Source: Anaerolineae bacterium CG2_30_64_16 (GTDB lineage Bacteria > Chloroflexota > Anaerolineae > CG2-30-64-16). Taken from it: DNA of 7,494 bases. The notes under the pieces were generated by a model, which ran no database searches, was not told where the DNA came from, and saw only the letters and a list, made by a program, of their open reading frames with translations. The stretch is taken from the NCBI GenBank assembly GCA_001871755.1, contig MNXL01000020.1, positions 1-7,494 of the forward strand, given 5' to 3'. The translations under genes and the position numbers were made by a program. Positions 1 through 6,666 of this stretch are shown here, piece after piece (within the stretch, counting starts at the first letter, position 1; the number at the start of each line of letters is the position of its first letter).

Positions 1-3
1 CGT

Positions 4-195
4 TCACACGCCCAAAGCATCGAGATAGCTGATCTTGCCCGGTGGGGCGCCGGCCACTTGCAGGGGGCTCTGGCCGGGGTAGCGATAGTGTCGTTTGCGT
101 TCAGACCTCCATTGGGCGGGCTCGAAGTCGTGGTAGATCGCCCAAACCAGCGCCGCTCGCTCCAAACGCAGGTCTGAGCCATGATTGCGGCCGCG
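4..195 (-). pseudogene. 3' remnant of a probable transposase
   Basis: The minus strand reads open from 291 to a TGA at 4-6 (95 codons). Only the last 60 or so codons look like protein. They contain LERAALVWAIYHDFEPAQ, then a basic stretch with RSERKRHYR, then SPLQVAG and ISYLDALGV. This arrangement (a helix beginning LERA, a Tyr-His-x-Phe-x-Pro segment, then a Pro-rich end with a VAG motif) resembles the C-terminal end of transposases with an RNase H-like core. That comparison is from memory and no specific IS family is claimed. The residues upstream of about 195 are low-complexity Arg-rich sequence with no resemblance to a transposase core. No catalytic DDE residues, start signal or terminal inverted repeats are visible. 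It is probably a decayed insertion-sequence end; a chance open frame in GC-rich DNA is the alternative. Confidence 0.4.
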
Positions 196-398
196 GCTCA
201 GGCGGAGGCGGAAGCATCGCTGGCGCTCACAACGCGAGCCCCTCGCCGATCTCATGTGGGGACCCGAGAACTCCGCCGTGATTCCGGTCAAGGTGCTGCG
301 GCGCCGGCTCTTCGGCGTTATGGGGTTGCTTTTTTGTTGGGTCTGACAAGGAGGAATCCACCTGAGCCAGTCGGCTGGTAGTATCAGGAGGCTCTCTC
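196..398. other. non-coding stretch upstream of the hydrolase gene
   Basis: Short open frames cross this stretch on both strands, but their products are Ala/Arg/Pro-rich without recognisable motifs, and none has a convincing ribosome binding site. A T-run occurs near 331-336 and a second Shine-Dalgarno-like AAGGAGG near 348-354 without a start codon behind it. A small hairpin (CCAG-TCGG-CTGG) lies near 368-379. I cannot define a convincing promoter for the downstream gene; TAGTAT at 379-384 could serve as a -10, but no -35 fits it. Confidence 0.4.
386..391 (+). promoter_or_regulatory. ribosome binding site of the hydrolase gene
   Basis: A perfect AGGAGG ends 7 bases before the ATG at 399 and fixes that codon as the start. 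Confidence 0.85.
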
Positions 399-1202
399 AT
401 GGTTCACAAATCAATATCGACCGGGCGCGGCGCTGTGCACTACTGGATGGACGGTGACGGTGATCGAGCGATGCTCTTTACGCACGGGGCGACCATGGAC
501 CACGGGCTGTTCCGGTTTCAAATGGACCACTTCGCGCAGCGCTTCCGAGTCATCACCTGGGACGTCCCGGCGCACGGGCAATCGAGGCCCTATGAACACT
601 TCTCGCTGCAGAACGCAGCGCAAGAGCTGATCGCAATCCTGGATGCGGAGAGCATCAGCAGCGCGCACCTGGTGGGCCAGTCCATGGGCGGGTACATCAG
701 TCAGATCGCCGCTGCGGAACACCCCGCCAGAGTGCTCACGATTTCGGCCGTGGATTCATCGCCGGTCCAAGTGTCATACTATTCGGGCCTTGACCGGTGG
801 CTGCTCTCGATCACACCTTTCCTCCTGAGCCTATATCCCTATTCCACCCTGGTCAACACCATCGCAAATCAGATCGCAATCAGTCCCGCAGCGCGATCTT
901 ACGCCCTGGAGACGCTCAAGACTTTCACCAAGACGGAGATCGCTCACATCATGGGCGCCGTATACGATGGCCTGCTGCAATACAATCACGCCCGCCTGCG
1001 CTGTCCGGTGTTGATTGTCTGCGGTGCCAGGGACAGGACAGGCAAGGTCAGGACGTACTGCGATCGCTGGGCGGCAAAGGAGGGGCGGGAACTCAGGATC
1101 ATCCCCAATGCAGCACACAATGCCAACATGGACAACCCTGAGGAGTTCGATCGGATCTTGGAGAAGTTTCTGGAGAAGGCCGAACTGAAGGCCCAAGTGT
1201 GA
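399..1202 (+). CDS. alpha/beta-fold hydrolase
   Basis: A 267-residue cytoplasmic enzyme of the alpha/beta-hydrolase superfamily, of usual length for a single-domain member. Visible elements in order: the oxyanion-hole strand ending in FTHG (residues 27-30); WDVPAHGQS (54-62), the loop typical of this family; the nucleophile elbow GQSMGG with Ser95; CGARDRTG with the likely acid Asp212; and NAAHNANMDNPEEF with catalytic His240. The triad is therefore intact. A cap of hydrophobic helices lies between residues about 125 and 200 and would set specificity. The substrate cannot be told; members include esterases, lactonases, haloperoxidase-like enzymes and C-C bond hydrolases. There is no signal peptide. 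It is followed after 140 bases by the beta-helix gene on the same strand, without an obvious functional link. Confidence 0.93.
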   Translation: MVHKSISTGRGAVHYWMDGDGDRAMLFTHGATMDHGLFRFQMDHFAQRFRVITWDVPAHGQSRPYEHFSLQNAAQELIAILDAESISSAHLVGQSMGGYISQIAAAEHPARVLTISAVDSSPVQVSYYSGLDRWLLSITPFLLSLYPYSTLVNTIANQIAISPAARSYALETLKTFTKTEIAHIMGAVYDGLLQYNHARLRCPVLIVCGARDRTGKVRTYCDRWAAKEGRELRIIPNAAHNANMDNPEEFDRILEKFLEKAELKAQV

Positions 1203-1331
1203 CGAGGCAGCCGATCGGTGTGAGTATGATGAGCGGGTGAACGCGGCCGGTGCTGGTCGTTGGGCGGCCACGCCACACCGAGGCACTTGACATGAGATCC
1301 CGATGCCCACTCCCCGCCGCACTCCCTGCAC

Positions 1332-1337
1332 AGGAGG
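1332..1337 (+). promoter_or_regulatory. ribosome binding site deciding the start of the beta-helix gene
   Basis: AGGAGG sits 5 bases before the ATG at 1343. The frame is open back to an ATG at 1250, but that start lacks such a site and would place 31 polar, Pro/Arg-rich residues in front of the signal peptide. The ATG at 1343 puts the basic n-region and hydrophobic core right at the N terminus. Confidence 0.85.
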
Positions 1338-1342
1338 CATCC

Positions 1343-2899
1343 ATGAAGACCAGATTCTGGCGTGTTCTATTTTCCCTGGGTTTTGGACTGGCGCTCTCGT
1401 TGACGCTCTTGTCCGTCCTGATAACTCAAATCAGTGCACTCTCGCCAGCGGGTGAGCTGCGCGTCTGTCCAGCCGGCCCGCCGGCTTGCGACCACGCGTC
1501 GCTCCAGGCTGCGGTGGATGCAGCCGCCAGCGGTGACGTGATCAAAGTTGCGACTGGTGTCTACAACGATATGCACAGCCGGCCGGTGCCGCCGGGCTAC
1601 GGCGGCCCCGCGACCATTTCGCAGTTGGTCTACATCAGCAAGACCGTGACCATTCAGGGTGGCTATACCACTGGGAACTGGGCCATGTCGAATCCGGCCG
1701 CCAACCCGACGACGCTGGATGCTGGCGGCCAGGGACGGGTGGTGGTCATCGCCGGCGCCATCGCTCCGACCCTGCAAGGATTGCGAATCACCACCGGCAA
1801 CGCCACCGGCCTGGGAGGCGGAATCTGGGGCGCTGCGCATAATGCCGGTGGCGGCATCTACATCGTCACCGCTACGGCGACGATCCAAGACTGCGCGATC
1901 TTCAGTAATACGGCCGCGACTAGCGGAACCGGCGGCGGGGGTGGGCTGTATCTGTTGGCCAGCCCCTCCATGCTGACCCATAACCTGATCTACAGCAACA
2001 CTGCCAGCATGGACGACTGGGGTGAAGGCGGCGGCCTCAGCATCTCGCAGAGCCGGGCAACTCTGGAGGGCAATACGATCGAGGACAACGCGGGCAACAG
2101 CCAGGGCGCAGGCATCGGCGGCGGCCTCTACATCGAAGGCGGCTATCCCTGGAGCGTTGGACCGTCGGCGTCTTTTCACAACAACATCTTCCTGCGCAAC
2201 ACGGCCAGCGCCCGGCGTCGCGGGGATGGCGGCGGCATCTACATCGGCCAGGCCGACCGCTCCGTGTTCGTGAACACGGTGGTGATTGACAACATCAACG
2301 GCGCCAGCGCCGATTCGCGGGGCGCCGGCATCGCGGTAGAGGTATCGGCGCCGCAGTTCTACCACACGACGCTGGCCCGCAACACGGGGGGCGACGGCAG
2401 CGGCATGATGCTCTTCTTCGAAAGCGACGTGCGTCAGGTGAACGCGATCATCACTGAACATCAGGTGGGCATCACCGTGTCGGTCGATAGCCAGGTGCGG
2501 GTCGAGGGCGTGCTATGGCACGAGAACGGCCATGGGAACATCGGCGGGACAGGCGCGCACACGGTGACACGGGCCGTGGTCGGCGCCCCGGCCTTTGCGG
2601 CCGACGGCTTTCACCTGAACGATAGCTCGCGGGCGATTGACGCGGCGCTCAGCAAGGGCGTTACCGACGACATTGACGGTCAAGTGCGGCCGTATCCGCG
2701 CTACCCGCAAGACAACGTGCCCGACCTGGGCGCCGATGAGTGGTATCCGACCTCGACGTCTACGGCGACACCCACGCGGACACCGACGGCAACTCGCACA
2801 CCGACGCCTACGTTGACTGGCGCACCCACGCGGACGCCGACGTCGACTGCAACCTCTGGCGCCACACTGCACTTGCCGCTGCTGGTCAAAAAACGGTAG
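1343..2899 (+). CDS. secreted right-handed beta-helix protein with Thr-Pro stalk
   Basis: A 518-residue exported protein. Residues 1-35 form a signal peptide: basic MKTRFWR, a hydrophobic core, then a likely cleavage near ALSPA. Residues 52-75 (ASLQAAVDAAASGDVIKVATGVY) are the usual opening of secreted parallel beta-helix proteins. From about 90 to 430 there are repeated coils with GGGIY/GGGLY turns (near 158, 169, 199, 229, 259 and 297) and Asn ladders such as NTIEDN and NNIFLRNTAS. The segment AIDAALSKGVTDDIDGQVRP...PDLGADEW (431-467) matches the closing coil of choice-of-anchor Q type proteins. A Thr/Pro/Ser stalk follows (470-507), then the tail LHLPLLVKKR. The fold is secure. The role is unknown: such proteins include polysaccharide lyases, adhesins and surface-layer proteins, and I see no catalytic signature. 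The tail probably directs surface attachment or sorting (inference from recurring Chloroflexota tails). Confidence 0.9.
   Translation: MKTRFWRVLFSLGFGLALSLTLLSVLITQISALSPAGELRVCPAGPPACDHASLQAAVDAAASGDVIKVATGVYNDMHSRPVPPGYGGPATISQLVYISKTVTIQGGYTTGNWAMSNPAANPTTLDAGGQGRVVVIAGAIAPTLQGLRITTGNATGLGGGIWGAAHNAGGGIYIVTATATIQDCAIFSNTAATSGTGGGGGLYLLASPSMLTHNLIYSNTASMDDWGEGGGLSISQSRATLEGNTIEDNAGNSQGAGIGGGLYIEGGYPWSVGPSASFHNNIFLRNTASARRRGDGGGIYIGQADRSVFVNTVVIDNINGASADSRGAGIAVEVSAPQFYHTTLARNTGGDGSGMMLFFESDVRQVNAIITEHQVGITVSVDSQVRVEGVLWHENGHGNIGGTGAHTVTRAVVGAPAFAADGFHLNDSSRAIDAALSKGVTDDIDGQVRPYPRYPQDNVPDLGADEWYPTSTSTATPTRTPTATRTPTPTLTGAPTRTPTSTATSGATLHLPLLVKKR
2769..2842 (+). repeat. near-identical 20-base repeat pair in the Thr-Pro stalk
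   Basis: The 20 bases at 2769-2788 and 2823-2842 differ at one position. Both encode the stalk unit [T/P]-T-R-T-P-T in the same frame, with similar ACxCCGACG units between them. This is a coding repeat that could change copy number by slippage or recombination and so alter stalk length. Confidence 0.7.
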
Positions 2900-2986
2900 C
2901 GGTTATCATCGCACAACCACCTCAGCAAGACTGTGTCGCCAAATGAAGCCGTGTTACATGCAAGAAGCGTTCGGGCAGGTGGTCGG

Positions 2987-3014
2987 TTGACTTCCACGGG
3001 CAGTTAAGTATTCA
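2987..3014 (+). promoter_or_regulatory. weak candidate promoter for the DinB/ICMT pair
   Basis: TTGACT at 2987-2992 matches five of six -35 bases. After a 16-base spacer, TATTCA at 3009-3014 is a poor -10 element. It is the best sigma70-like pair I find between the beta-helix stop and the GTG at 3049. The rest of the 149-base gap shows no hairpin strong enough to call a terminator for the beta-helix gene. Confidence 0.3.
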
Positions 3015-3035
3015 TCCTGCCATCGTGGACTTGTG

Positions 3036-3041
3036 AGGAGG
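3036..3041 (+). promoter_or_regulatory. ribosome binding site supporting a GTG start
   Basis: AGGAGG (inside GAGGAGGAG) ends 7 bases before the GTG at 3049. It is strong evidence that translation of the DinB-like gene begins here rather than at the TTG or ATG codons downstream of the internal TGA. Confidence 0.85.
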
Positions 3042-3048
3042 AGCAAAC

Positions 3049-3606
3049 GTGGAGCGTAACCCGGTCGTGTCTGACTACCTGGCGCTGCTGGACGCGCAGC
3101 GCGAGGCAATCTTCGCCGATCTGGCGACGGTTGAGGATGCGCGGCTGTCCACAGGGCCGCTTCGCTTGTGGCAGTGGCCCAGACCGGAGGAGTGATCCGC
3201 AGGAGAGCACCTGGCGCACGCGACGGTCGCGTTGCGATCCTTCCGGCAGATGTTCCAGGCCTTCTGGGCCGTGCTGGCGCCGGTCGGCTATCTGCGCCGC
3301 GGCCGGCCCTACCAGACAGAGATCGACGACGTCTACGCGCGGCCGGGCTTCCCCCTGAACGTCGGATGGCTGTGGCCGCCGAAATACACGCCTGAGCGGC
3401 CGGCCGCCCTGGCGGTTCTGCATGAGATGATGGCCGCAGAGCATGGCCGGGTGCGCCGCTTCTACGCGGGCAAGGACGCGCGCGTCCTGGGCAACACCCG
3501 GTTGTACGATCCCGCGATCGGCTGCCTGAACATGATCCAGGCGTTACGGGTCGGCGCGCATCACGACGAGCATCACTTCGTCACGATCCGGCGCATTCTG
3601 GGGTGA
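3049..3606 (+). pseudogene. DinB-like metal-binding protein gene with an in-frame TGA
   Basis: The frame starting at GTG 3049 encodes 48 residues, meets TGA at 3193-3195, and continues open in the same frame for 136 more codons to TGA at 3604-3606. Read through, it would give 185 residues, the normal size for a DinB/YfiT-type four-helix-bundle protein. The first part ends RLWQWPRPEE and the second begins SAGEHLAHA. In this family that junction typically reads as Pro-x-Pro-x-x-Trp-Ser-x-x-Glu-x-x-x-His, so the TGA stands where Trp (TGG) is expected: a single G-to-A change. Metal ligands lie after the stop: His54 or His57 in EHLAHA and the C-terminal HHDEHH cluster (171-176). Members include thiol transferases and uncharacterised stress proteins; the role here is unknown. 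It is either a recent nonsense pseudogene, a sequence error or, least likely, a readthrough case. No -1 or +1 frameshift is needed. Confidence 0.8.
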
Positions 3607-3609
3607 CAC

Positions 3610-4245
3610 ATGATCGCCTGGCTCAATGTCGCCGTCTTGATCCTGGCCTCGCTGCTCTTGCTCTATTTCTACGTGCGCAGCGTCAGCCTGGCCGGTCACG
3701 CGCAGGTCATCGGGCCGCGCGCGTATGCGGATGCCAGCCGCGACCGCATCATCGCCGGGATCTTCGAGGGGATTGCGGCGGCCGGCTACGTGCTCTACTT
3801 CTTCTTCCCGCTGCCGGCGCCCCTGCCCAGGGCGTTCCCCTGGCCGTGGCCGGTCTCGATCCTGATCGCCGTGCTCATCGCCGTGCCTGCCGGCGTCCTG
3901 ATGGCCATCGGCGTCAGGGATGCCGGCGAGGAGGCGATGCGGCCCAAACCGGAGCACCGGATGTATCGCGGCATCTACCGCCACATCCGCCACCCACAGG
4001 CCGCCGGCGAGGTGTGGCTGTGGCTGCTCTTTGCGTTCCTGCTGAACTCGCCGTTCCTGGCCCTTTTCTCATTTATCTACATCCCCATCTTCCTGGTGAT
4101 GTGCTGGGCCGAGGAGCAGGACCTGCTGCTGCGCTACGGGGAGGCTTACGCTGAGTACTGCCGGCAGACCGGCGCGTTCTGCCCACGGCGGCGGACCATG
4201 ACGGATACGGGCGAAGGGGCCGGGAGCAACAGGCCACTGGACTGA
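3610..4245 (+). CDS. membrane methyltransferase, ICMT/PEMT-like
   Basis: A 211-residue integral membrane protein. Hydrophobic helices lie at about 3-22, 47-66 and 82-102, with a long paired helix at about 135-165. The signature is C-terminal: YRGIYRHIRHPQAAGE (119-134), the RHP segment that binds S-adenosylmethionine in isoprenylcysteine carboxyl methyltransferase and phospholipid methyltransferase relatives. It is followed by AEEQDLLLRYGEAYAEYCRQTG (167-188), the conserved E-x-x-L...Y-G-x-x-Y-x-x-Y block. The enzyme should methylate a lipid or membrane-embedded substrate, but bacterial members are mostly uncharacterised and the substrate cannot be read from the sequence. The ATG lies 3 bases after the DinB-like stop, and GGGGTGA, which overlaps that stop, can serve as its ribosome binding site, suggesting translational coupling. 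The last 20 residues are polar and probably disordered. Confidence 0.88.
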   Translation: MIAWLNVAVLILASLLLLYFYVRSVSLAGHAQVIGPRAYADASRDRIIAGIFEGIAAAGYVLYFFFPLPAPLPRAFPWPWPVSILIAVLIAVPAGVLMAIGVRDAGEEAMRPKPEHRMYRGIYRHIRHPQAAGEVWLWLLFAFLLNSPFLALFSFIYIPIFLVMCWAEEQDLLLRYGEAYAEYCRQTGAFCPRRRTMTDTGEGAGSNRPLD

Positions 4246-4253
4246 TTGTGCCG

Positions 4254-6629
4254 TCACTCGGCGAGCTCTTTGTTGATGGGCAGGATCAAGACCGGGTGGT
4301 CGGTCAACTGGACCACCTGCTGGGCCACGCTGCCCATAAAGACCAGGTCCAGGCCTCCGCGCCCCTGAGAGGTAATCATAATCAAATCTACGCCTTCGCG
4401 CTTGCCTACATCGACGATGGTGCGCGCGGGGTAGGATCCGGTCACGACCGTGCGGACGGTCAACCCCTCTGCGCGCAGGCTTTCGGCGACCGAAGCAAGA
4501 TACGCTCGCATGCTGGCTTCGGCTTGCTTACGGATGGCGTGGATGACGCTGGCGGGGGCACGGTATTTCCCGCTCTCCGGGACAGCGGGGACGCAAATCA
4601 GCATCAGCTCGCAGTCGAACTGCTTTCCAAGCAGGCGGGCGTAGGGCACAAGCTGCTCGGCGAAGCGCGAACCATCCAAAGCGACCAGGATCCGGCCAAA
4701 ATGGGGCGCTTCAGGCGGACCACTCTCAAACACCTGCACCAGTAGGACGGGGATATCCAGCAGGTGGACCAGCTTACTGGACAACCCCTCGCGCAACCAA
4801 TTCTTCTCACTCGAGCGCCCGCGGGTGGTGACAACGATCAGGTCGATGTCCTTTTCGGCCACCAGTTGGTGAGCGGCTTCGGCTGGAGAATCCGCTCGGA
4901 CGGTAGCGTTGACTTTGATTCCGGCCGCATGGACCTTCTCGGCCACCAGGCTAAGGTAGGTTTCGGTCTCCGCCTGTGCGTTGCTTCCCGCCTGGTAATT
5001 GCGGGAAGCGGCGAGGAGGGTCAAATGGGCGCCGGTGGTCTCGCAGATGAACCGAGTCATGGGCAGCGCCTGAGCTGCATAGCTGGAGCCATCCAGCAGC
5101 GTGAGAACGCGGTCAATCTTGATGTTGCCGTTCAGCCGGCGGTAAGTGCGAACCGGCTCGGGCACCCAGCCTATCTTGACCTGGATCTGTTCCCCATTCG
5201 CGGCAGCATGGACCGGCGCCTGACCAAAGCCAAAGCCGGCCAGCAGGCTGGCATTGATCTGGCCGAGGTAGTCCATCTCCGGCGCAGGCGCGCCGATGCG
5301 CCGGCGGAAGTAGGTGAACGCGAAATACAGGACGGGGATGAGCATGAAGTAGGCCCAGGCGCCTTCCAGGAAGCGCTCTTCGAAGATGATCAGCGTGGCG
5401 CCGGTCGTCAACAAGGCCGCGGTCGTCGTGCTGGCGACTGGGACCGCCCGGCGGAACGAGAAGCGGCCGGACAGCTCACGCACCAGGCGTTGGGTGACGG
5501 CCCAGCCGGTCATGCTCAGCAAGATGAAGACGCCGGCCGCGTACAGGGCCAGGTAGGTTGCCTCGTGGGTGCCAAACAGCAGGAAGCACACGCCGACGAT
5601 CCCGACCTCCAGCCAGACCGGCTTGGCGGCGACATCATAGCGGTTCAGCGCGCCGAGAGCGGCGGGGATGTAGTGGCGCTCTTTGAGACCCCGGGCCAGA
5701 TTCTGCAGGCCCTGAGCGCTGGCTGCGCAGGCCGACATGAGGACGAAGACGCCCACCAGCGAGCCCAGGTAAGCCAGGGGCGCCGGCAGGAGCTGGTCCA
5801 TCGTCTGGGTGAAGACCGACACGTGGGTATTGCGGCGATCAGACAGGGCGAAGATGGCCGGGCCAACGATCAGCATAGCCGCGGCCGTGGTACACATAAT
5901 GATGAGCAGGCTCCCGAAGGCCTTGCGGCTTTTTTGTTCCGGAGTGCCGTCGAAGGCGGCCACCAGGTTGGCAAACACCTCGATGCCGGTCATCACCGCC
6001 AGGATGCGGACGTAGCCGCCGACGGTGAAGTGCAGGTTCGGAGGCACGAAGGCTTTGAAGGATAGCGCCGGCAGATGCAAGCCGGTGCGGAACAGCGTCG
6101 CCAGGATCATCAGCCAGAGCAAGACCAGCACGCCGGCGGTGGCCGGGCCAAAGGTGCGGGCGGCCATCCTGGGGCCTCGGTTGACCAGCCAGCCCGTCAA
6201 CAGGCTGAGCCCGACCGCGACCAGGGTGCGGTAGGGGAACCCCAGGATCTGGCTGTTGAGGACCGGGAAGCGGTCGGCGATAAAGGTGACCAGCGCGGCC
6301 ATGCTGACCAGGAAGGTCAGGGTGTACTCGATGAAAGTGATGGCCGCGTTGACCTTGACCGCCCAGCCGCCGAACTCTTCTTCGCTCAGGCCGCTCCCGC
6401 CGGAGCCATCGGTGACCCACTGCATGACCAGCCGGTACATGGCCGAGACCACCGCGATGGTCAGGACGGCCAGCCAAACCGACCCACCAAAGACGATCCG
6501 GGCCGCGCCGGATGCCATGATGAGACTCAAGAAGGGCCCAAATACATACAGGGGCGAAGTTGCCGGGTCCCCTCCGCCGGCCAGCGCGCCTTCAAGGGCG
6601 TTTCTGAGCTTGTGAGAGACGTGAGCCAC
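4254..6629 (-). CDS. KimA/KUP-like potassium importer fused to two Usp domains
   Basis: A 791-residue membrane protein. Residues about 20-445 form a 12-helix APC-fold transporter. Helix 1 has GDPATSPLY (20-28), nearly the KUP signature. Helix 3 has Tyr102, Thr105 and Ser109, and helix 6 has MTGIE with Thr214. From memory, Asp/Tyr in helix 1, Tyr/Thr/Ser in helix 3 and a Thr in helix 6 coordinate potassium in KimA, at the same spacings. LYAAGVF (362-368) and EGAW (422-425) are further marks of that family. A linker of about 55 residues leads to two universal-stress domains, Usp1 (503-634) and Usp2 (644-787). Usp2 has LDGS and G-9x-GS at 756-767; Usp1 has LDGS, but its loop has one extra residue and GL instead of GS. 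The expected role is potassium uptake gated by nucleotide or stress state. Amino-acid transport is the alternative. The GTG start is chosen from its ribosome binding site; an ATG at 6716 would overlap the preceding gene. Confidence 0.9.
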   Translation of the reverse strand: MAHVSHKLRNALEGALAGGGDPATSPLYVFGPFLSLIMASGAARIVFGGSVWLAVLTIAVVSAMYRLVMQWVTDGSGGSGLSEEEFGGWAVKVNAAITFIEYTLTFLVSMAALVTFIADRFPVLNSQILGFPYRTLVAVGLSLLTGWLVNRGPRMAARTFGPATAGVLVLLWLMILATLFRTGLHLPALSFKAFVPPNLHFTVGGYVRILAVMTGIEVFANLVAAFDGTPEQKSRKAFGSLLIIMCTTAAAMLIVGPAIFALSDRRNTHVSVFTQTMDQLLPAPLAYLGSLVGVFVLMSACAASAQGLQNLARGLKERHYIPAALGALNRYDVAAKPVWLEVGIVGVCFLLFGTHEATYLALYAAGVFILLSMTGWAVTQRLVRELSGRFSFRRAVPVASTTTAALLTTGATLIIFEERFLEGAWAYFMLIPVLYFAFTYFRRRIGAPAPEMDYLGQINASLLAGFGFGQAPVHAAANGEQIQVKIGWVPEPVRTYRRLNGNIKIDRVLTLLDGSSYAAQALPMTRFICETTGAHLTLLAASRNYQAGSNAQAETETYLSLVAEKVHAAGIKVNATVRADSPAEAAHQLVAEKDIDLIVVTTRGRSSEKNWLREGLSSKLVHLLDIPVLLVQVFESGPPEAPHFGRILVALDGSRFAEQLVPYARLLGKQFDCELMLICVPAVPESGKYRAPASVIHAIRKQAEASMRAYLASVAESLRAEGLTVRTVVTGSYPARTIVDVGKREGVDLIMITSQGRGGLDLVFMGSVAQQVVQLTDHPVLILPINKELAE

Positions 6630-6635
6630 TATGGC

Positions 6636-6641
6636 TTCTCC
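6636..6641 (-). promoter_or_regulatory. ribosome binding site deciding the GTG start of the transporter
   Basis: On the minus strand GGAGAA lies 6 bases before the GTG at 6629. The frame is open upstream to an ATG at 6716, but that codon lies inside the methyltransferase gene and would add 29 Arg-rich polar residues with no counterpart in the family. Confidence 0.7.
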
Positions 6642-6666
6642 GTTCTGATGGTGCTTGCGGGTTGAG

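Noticed and set aside
1216..1280. Inverted repeat CGGTGTG/CACACCG between the hydrolase and beta-helix genes
   Set aside because: The arms are 7 bases with a 51-base gap and no T-run; this is within chance for GC-rich DNA, so I do not call a terminator.
1287..1292. Perfect TTGACA as a -35 box for the beta-helix gene
   Set aside because: The bases 16-18 positions downstream are C-rich and give no -10 element.
1250..1342. Upstream ATG extending the beta-helix protein by 31 residues
   Set aside because: It would bury the signal peptide, and the strong AGGAGG points to the ATG at 1343.
1367..2461. 364-codon minus-strand open frame opposite the beta-helix gene
   Set aside because: The product is Ala/Arg/Val/Asp-rich without motifs, while the plus strand encodes a signal peptide, beta-helix coils and a stalk.
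3193..3195. TGA decoded as Trp or selenocysteine throughout the genome
   Set aside because: Five frames in the window end in TGA and Trp is written TGG; selenocysteine would not be expected at a structural Trp position and no SECIS-like hairpin is evident just downstream.
4246..4253. Shared bidirectional terminator between the converging genes
   Set aside because: Only 8 bases separate the stop codons and I see no hairpin with a T-run; if a terminator exists it lies inside a coding end.
4764..6065. 433-codon plus-strand open frame opposite the transporter gene
   Set aside because: It lies wholly antisense to a gene with clear family motifs; its product is rich in Gln, Asp, Gly and Arg with no recognisable domain, as expected for the shadow of GC-rich codons.
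6075..6665. 196-codon plus-strand open frame opposite the transporter start
   Set aside because: Low-complexity product without a ribosome binding site or known motif; antisense to conserved membrane helices.
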